DNA of 64,000 nucleotides, from positions 1,116,001-1,180,000 of the forward strand of contig NZ_CP151803.1 of the NCBI RefSeq assembly GCF_038446955.1. Direction: 5' to 3'. Numbering within the stretch: the first letter of the stretch is position 1; every line of letters starts with the position of its first letter. Position numbers and translations under genes: made by a program. Below the pieces are notes generated by a model, which made no database searches, was not told the origin of the DNA, and saw nothing but the letters and a program-made list of their open reading frames with translations. The stretch comes from Pedobacter sp. FW305-3-2-15-E-R2A2 (lineage in GTDB: Bacteria > Bacteroidota > Bacteroidia > Sphingobacteriales > Sphingobacteriaceae). Positions 61,049-64,000 of this stretch are shown here, piece after piece.

Positions 61049-62038
61049 ATGGCAAGAATGACGAAGGGTTTATTGGGTGGTTTTAGCGGAAAAATTGGGC
61101 CTGTGGTCGGTTATACGTTGTATGGCATAGACCGGATGAGGAGTTTACCTGACCGGACTGCTCCGCCCACCGTGAATGAATTGAAAAACAGAAGCCAGTT
61201 TAAACTGGTTCAGGATACCTTAAAATCATTGAAGGAACTGCTTCAGAATGGTTTTAAGGATTATTGGACGGTAAGCGGAGGTACGCGCGCTGCCATTTCT
61301 TATAACAGGAAATTTGCGGTTAAGGCGAATGAAACGGGTTATGAGATCGATCCGGAACATTTTAAAATCAGCGGCGGCATTCTTCCTGGTTTAGCCGGAC
61401 TCTCTGTGCTGCAGGAAAGTGCAGCGCTGCTGAGGTTTCACTGGAATCCGGAAAGTGTTCCCGAAAGTTCGGGATATGATCAGGTGATGTTATTGGCAAT
61501 CGATCTGAAGGGGCAGCAATCCTGCTATGAATGTCCAGGGAATTTCAGAAGCGCAGGAACAGCTGTGCTGCGGATTTCAGAAGATTTGTTGGGAAAAGAA
61601 GTAGATGTGTATATTGGAGTAGTAGCTAAAGACCGCACTGTTCAATCCGACAGCCAGTATTTGGGCCGGATACAGTTGCAAACAGCAGAGTTGATTTTAA
61701 ACAAGACAATGGAAACGATAATTCCGGAACTTACAGAAAAAGAATTTAAAAACACATGCAGTCTCAAAATGAGGGAGGTAACCGAAACAGTCGATCCCGT
61801 TACAGACATCTGGCCAATGGTAAAATTGCTGAACGACAGAAAGATCGTAGAAGATCATACTTATCAGAATGAACTTGTCGCACATGTTTACCGTAATGAG
61901 GTTTCAACTTTCGATCATGTGCTGCTTCCAGGAACGTTCAAGAACCGTTTTGTCGTCATTGTAGTGGACATCCCTGAGAAAATGGTAAAAGGATATTATA
62001 ACATGAACTTGGATGATCTTTATGGACTTGATTCGTAG
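61049..62038 (+). CDS. DUF6266 family protein
   Basis: A 329-residue protein with the DUF6266 start MARMTKGLLGGFSGKIGPVVGYTLYGIDRMRS and ELKNRSQFKLVQDTLKSL, plus SYNRKFAVKAN. The family is restricted to Bacteroidota, mostly Sphingobacteriaceae, and its function is unknown. The rest is beta-rich, with SGYDQVMLLAIDLKGQQ and VYIGVVAKDRTVQSDSQYLG. No signal peptide. Upstream is the 22-bp tandem repeat. Confidence 0.82.
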   Translation: MARMTKGLLGGFSGKIGPVVGYTLYGIDRMRSLPDRTAPPTVNELKNRSQFKLVQDTLKSLKELLQNGFKDYWTVSGGTRAAISYNRKFAVKANETGYEIDPEHFKISGGILPGLAGLSVLQESAALLRFHWNPESVPESSGYDQVMLLAIDLKGQQSCYECPGNFRSAGTAVLRISEDLLGKEVDVYIGVVAKDRTVQSDSQYLGRIQLQTAELILNKTMETIIPELTEKEFKNTCSLKMREVTETVDPVTDIWPMVKLLNDRKIVEDHTYQNELVAHVYRNEVSTFDHVLLPGTFKNRFVVIVVDIPEKMVKGYYNMNLDDLYGLDS

Positions 62039-62167
62039 GTTGACGAGTTGGCTAAAATTTAAGTTGTAAATTTTGTACATTTATTTTCTTAATTATTAAT
62101 ATAAATTCTTTTTAATGTGTAAATTAGGCCTACGCAGCAAGGAGCTAAGCATCAAATAAAAAAGGAT

Positions 62168-62563
62168 ATGATATCAGATAGAGAAAGAAGAGAATTTACG
62201 CAAACCATATCGGAATCTATGTATACTACGAGACCTGGGCTGATTTTAGGGTTTCATGGTTGCGACGAAAGCCTGGTATCAGAAGTACTGATGGGGAAAA
62301 CAATACTTCGTAAGAGTACTAACAAGTACGACTGGTTGGGACATGGTGTTTATATGTGGGACAATAGTCCGGCAAGAGCATTAGAATTTGCCGAGTTTTT
62401 AAAAGCCAATCCCGGCAAGTCGATAAGACCTGTGAAAAATCCGGCTGTAATCGGGGCAATACTTAATCTGGGCTTTTGTCTTGACTTGTTGGATTATCAG
62501 CATCTTTCCTTTATAAAAGATGCACACGATATGTTAAGCGTCTTGCATAAGCAACTAAGATAA
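62168..62563 (+). CDS. N-terminal part of an ADP-ribosyltransferase-like protein (frameshifted)
   Basis: A 131-residue frame: LGFHGCDESLVSEVLMGKT, WLGHGVYMWDNSPARALEFAEFLKAN and KNPAVIGAILNLGFCLDLLDY. It stops at 62561-62563, and the continuation RELDCAVIENLHFFR plus RNPNCIKGYF lies in another frame 4 bp on. In this family as I recall it, both parts form one chain of about 220 residues. The motifs suggest an ART (H-Y-E) fold, which is inference. Confidence 0.65.
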   Translation: MISDRERREFTQTISESMYTTRPGLILGFHGCDESLVSEVLMGKTILRKSTNKYDWLGHGVYMWDNSPARALEFAEFLKANPGKSIRPVKNPAVIGAILNLGFCLDLLDYQHLSFIKDAHDMLSVLHKQLR

Positions 62564-62567
62564 AGAT

Positions 62568-62831
62568 ATGCCGGTAAATATTCCCTTAGGAAAAAACAAT
62601 GATTTATTACTCCGGGAATTAGATTGTGCAGTAATTGAGAATTTGCATTTTTTTAGAGATCAAATGGCTGTTCAACCATTTGATTCCATTAGAGGAGTGT
62701 TTTCAGAAGGCGAAGAGCTGTATGAAAATGCGGGCTTTAAAGAAAAAGATCACATCTGTATCAGAAATCCCAATTGTATCAAAGGGTATTTTCTTCCAAT
62801 AATGGAAAATATGAAATATCAAAAAGTATAG
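62568..62831 (+). CDS. C-terminal part of the same family, second frame
   Basis: An 87-residue frame starting at the ATG 62568: NNDLLLRELDCAVIENLHFF, FDSIRGVFSEGEELYENAGFKEKDHICIRNPNCIKGYF. A stop (TAA, 62556-62558) lies upstream in this frame. Rejoining the frames needs two bases restored near 62558-62561 (for example a GA or AG dinucleotide in AGAT). Either a true frameshift, a sequencing error, or two genes translated by coupling. A hairpin at 62841-62871 ends the unit. Confidence 0.6.
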   Translation: MPVNIPLGKNNDLLLRELDCAVIENLHFFRDQMAVQPFDSIRGVFSEGEELYENAGFKEKDHICIRNPNCIKGYFLPIMENMKYQKV

Positions 62832-62840
62832 CGAATTAGA

Positions 62841-62871
62841 AATAACAGGAAGTTTAAAACTTCCTGTTATT
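62841..62871. terminator. Terminator hairpin between convergent units
   Basis: A 14-bp stem (62841-62854 with 62858-62871) around a three-base loop, AATAACAGGAAG core. It lies 9 bases after the stop at 62831 and 39 bases before the alpha-galactosidase stop at 62911 (minus strand). Confidence 0.7.
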
Positions 62872-62910
62872 AAGATCGCTGTTTTATTAAGGTTCCCGTC
62901 GAAAAGACCT

Positions 62911-64000
62911 TTACTTTTCGGATTGAAAGATGTTAAAAGGAATTAATTTTCCTTTGATTTTCAACGTGATGACACCATGTGCAGGAAGCTCAAAATTCTG
63001 TGTTGTGCTTTTCGTTGCAGGATAGTCTTTATGTTTCCATAAGTCCCTTATCGTATAATTGTGGCTGAGGTCAAAGCCCAAACTTTCCATATGGAGATCA
63101 ATTGAAGCACTTTTGTCCGACCTGTTCAACAAGGTTACGGCAACCAGCCCACTCATGGTCGAAACCAATGGTTTTGCCCAAATTTCCAGTTCTCCGGATT
63201 TCTTTAACCTGCGTGCCTGATAGCCAAGCTTGTCCTGATTGAGAGCAATGACCTCTGCATTGGTAACCAGGCTCAGCGTTTCTTTGGAAATTGTCCTCAG
63301 GTCATTGCCCAGTAATAGTGGAGAGTTCATCATGGCCCACATACTGAAATGTGATTTATCTTCTTCGTAGCTCATGCCACGGCCAACCTGCAGCATATCC
63401 ATATCATTCACATGACCGGGAGAACTATATTTCCATAGATCTGCATTCTTATCTATAATGTTTAAAATGGATTCAAATTTATTGTTAATATCGCCGGAGA
63501 TCCGCCAGGAATCTGCAATTTCAATCGCCCATTTTCCCGGAAACTGCCAACGACAGATATTGAATAAAGCCTCTTTTTTTATCTTTTTAATGTGATTTGC
63601 GATTTGTGTATAACGCATCTCTTCATCTAAGCCCAGCTTTTCGCCACCACACCAATCGACCTTAATGAAATCATAGCCCCAGGTTTTAAGCATCAGGTTT
63701 AAATCCTGTTCATCATGGCCATAAAGTCCGGAGCCCACTCCAATCGTATCCTTATCCCATATCGATGCACAGGTATTGATGCCCGCATCTGAATATATTC
63801 CTGCTTTAAGTCCTTTACCATGGATGTAATCTGCAAGGGCCTTCATTCCGGAAGGAAAACGTTTGCTATGTACCAGCAGTTCTCCTTTTTCATTTCTACC
63901 TCCAAAAAATCCGTCATCCATATTGATAAAATTATAACCGGCCTTTTTAAGTCCGGTAAGGACCATCGCATCAGCTTGGGCCTTCATCACCTGTTCACTG
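62911..64000 (-). CDS. Alpha-galactosidase, GH27, 3' part (5' end outside window)
   Basis: The frame stays open to the window edge at 64000 and 363 residues are visible. Motifs: AGYNFINMDDGFFGG, the nucleophile motif FIKVDWCGG (Asp), WRISGDI (acid/base region) and MWAMMNSPLLLGND. This is the GH27 catalytic barrel followed by a C-terminal beta sandwich. GTG at 63990 and ATG at 63987 are in the interior, not the start, because SEQV precedes them in frame. It removes alpha-linked galactose from glycans. Its promoter is not visible, so membership in the fucose regulon cannot be tested. Confidence 0.92.
   Translation of the reverse strand, partial: SEQVMKAQADAMVLTGLKKAGYNFINMDDGFFGGRNEKGELLVHSKRFPSGMKALADYIHGKGLKAGIYSDAGINTCASIWDKDTIGVGSGLYGHDEQDLNLMLKTWGYDFIKVDWCGGEKLGLDEEMRYTQIANHIKKIKKEALFNICRWQFPGKWAIEIADSWRISGDINNKFESILNIIDKNADLWKYSSPGHVNDMDMLQVGRGMSYEEDKSHFSMWAMMNSPLLLGNDLRTISKETLSLVTNAEVIALNQDKLGYQARRLKKSGELEIWAKPLVSTMSGLVAVTLLNRSDKSASIDLHMESLGFDLSHNYTIRDLWKHKDYPATKSTTQNFELPAHGVITLKIKGKLIPFNIFQSEK

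Noticed and set aside
1..64000. CRISPR arrays, tRNA or rRNA genes, insertion sequences, prophage
   Set aside because: I saw no regularly spaced repeats, no conserved RNA gene sequences, and no transposase, integrase or phage genes in the window.

Overview
The window looks like the chromosome of a Bacteroidota soil or plant-associated bacterium, most probably Sphingobacteriaceae (Pedobacter-like). The grounds are a SusC/SusD pair, Bacteroidota-only families (DUF6266, SusD-like lipoproteins, Crp/LytTR/AraC regulators of this type), weak Shine-Dalgarno sequences, and promoters of the TTTG-N20-TAnnTTTG type. No rRNA, tRNA, CRISPR array, insertion sequence or phage module was seen.

Layout. 1-3347: small housekeeping and stress genes (DUF4180 end, msrA, NIPSNAP, lipoprotein, SMI1/KNR4, Crp-type regulator, DinB). 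3412-10586 (minus): SusC, SusD and a Tat-exported phosphocholine-type phospholipase C, facing a CNMP-binding/AraC hybrid regulator (11156-12103). 12109-14455: lipoprotein, acyltransferase, DUF1801. 14576-21120: fucose locus 1 (enolase-type L-fuconate dehydratase, SSS symporter, lipoprotein mutarotase, SDR dehydrogenase, AraC regulator, GH29 fucosidase). 21173-25693: DUF6000, Gfo/Idh/MocA oxidoreductase plus DUF1080 hydrolase, HxlR regulator, DsbA-like protein. 25951-34991: LytTR regulator, acyltransferase, then a tightly coupled three-gene operon encoding a double GH26-like protein, a GH2-like lipoprotein and a 1259-residue GT2-GH26-GH2-like fusion. 35022-50954: a mixed stretch (PpnP, EamA, TonB-dependent receptor, DUF2625, methyltransferase, YoaK, Crp, lipoproteins, TetR plus MFS, GNAT, TonB). 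50997-56963: fucose locus 2 (AraC, GH29, RraA, split UxaA, FucP-like MFS). 57118-64000: UbiB/AarF kinase, two GNATs, DUF6266, a family broken into two frames, and the 3' part of a GH27 alpha-galactosidase.

How the genes work together. The two fucose loci together supply fucosidases, two transporters, a mutarotase, a dehydrogenase, two unrelated candidate fuconate dehydratases (enolase superfamily and UxaA type) and a candidate pyruvate aldolase (RraA). They are tied together by paralogous AraC regulators and by a 31-bp element (ATArTCCA-N16-sTCTATT) that I find 57-60 bp upstream of all three fucose transcription units. The lactonase and lactaldehyde enzymes needed to complete the pathway are not in the window.

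The most novel-looking unit is the 28200-34991 operon. It joins a membrane processive glycosyltransferase to extracytoplasmic GH26-like and GH2-like modules, with some modules catalytically intact and others lacking both catalytic glutamates. This suggests a polysaccharide synthesis-and-editing machine. A second clear regulatory circuit is the TetR/MFS pair with matching GGAAT-N4-ATTCC operators. All functional calls come from reading motifs in the sequence and recalled family knowledge; no database search was run.
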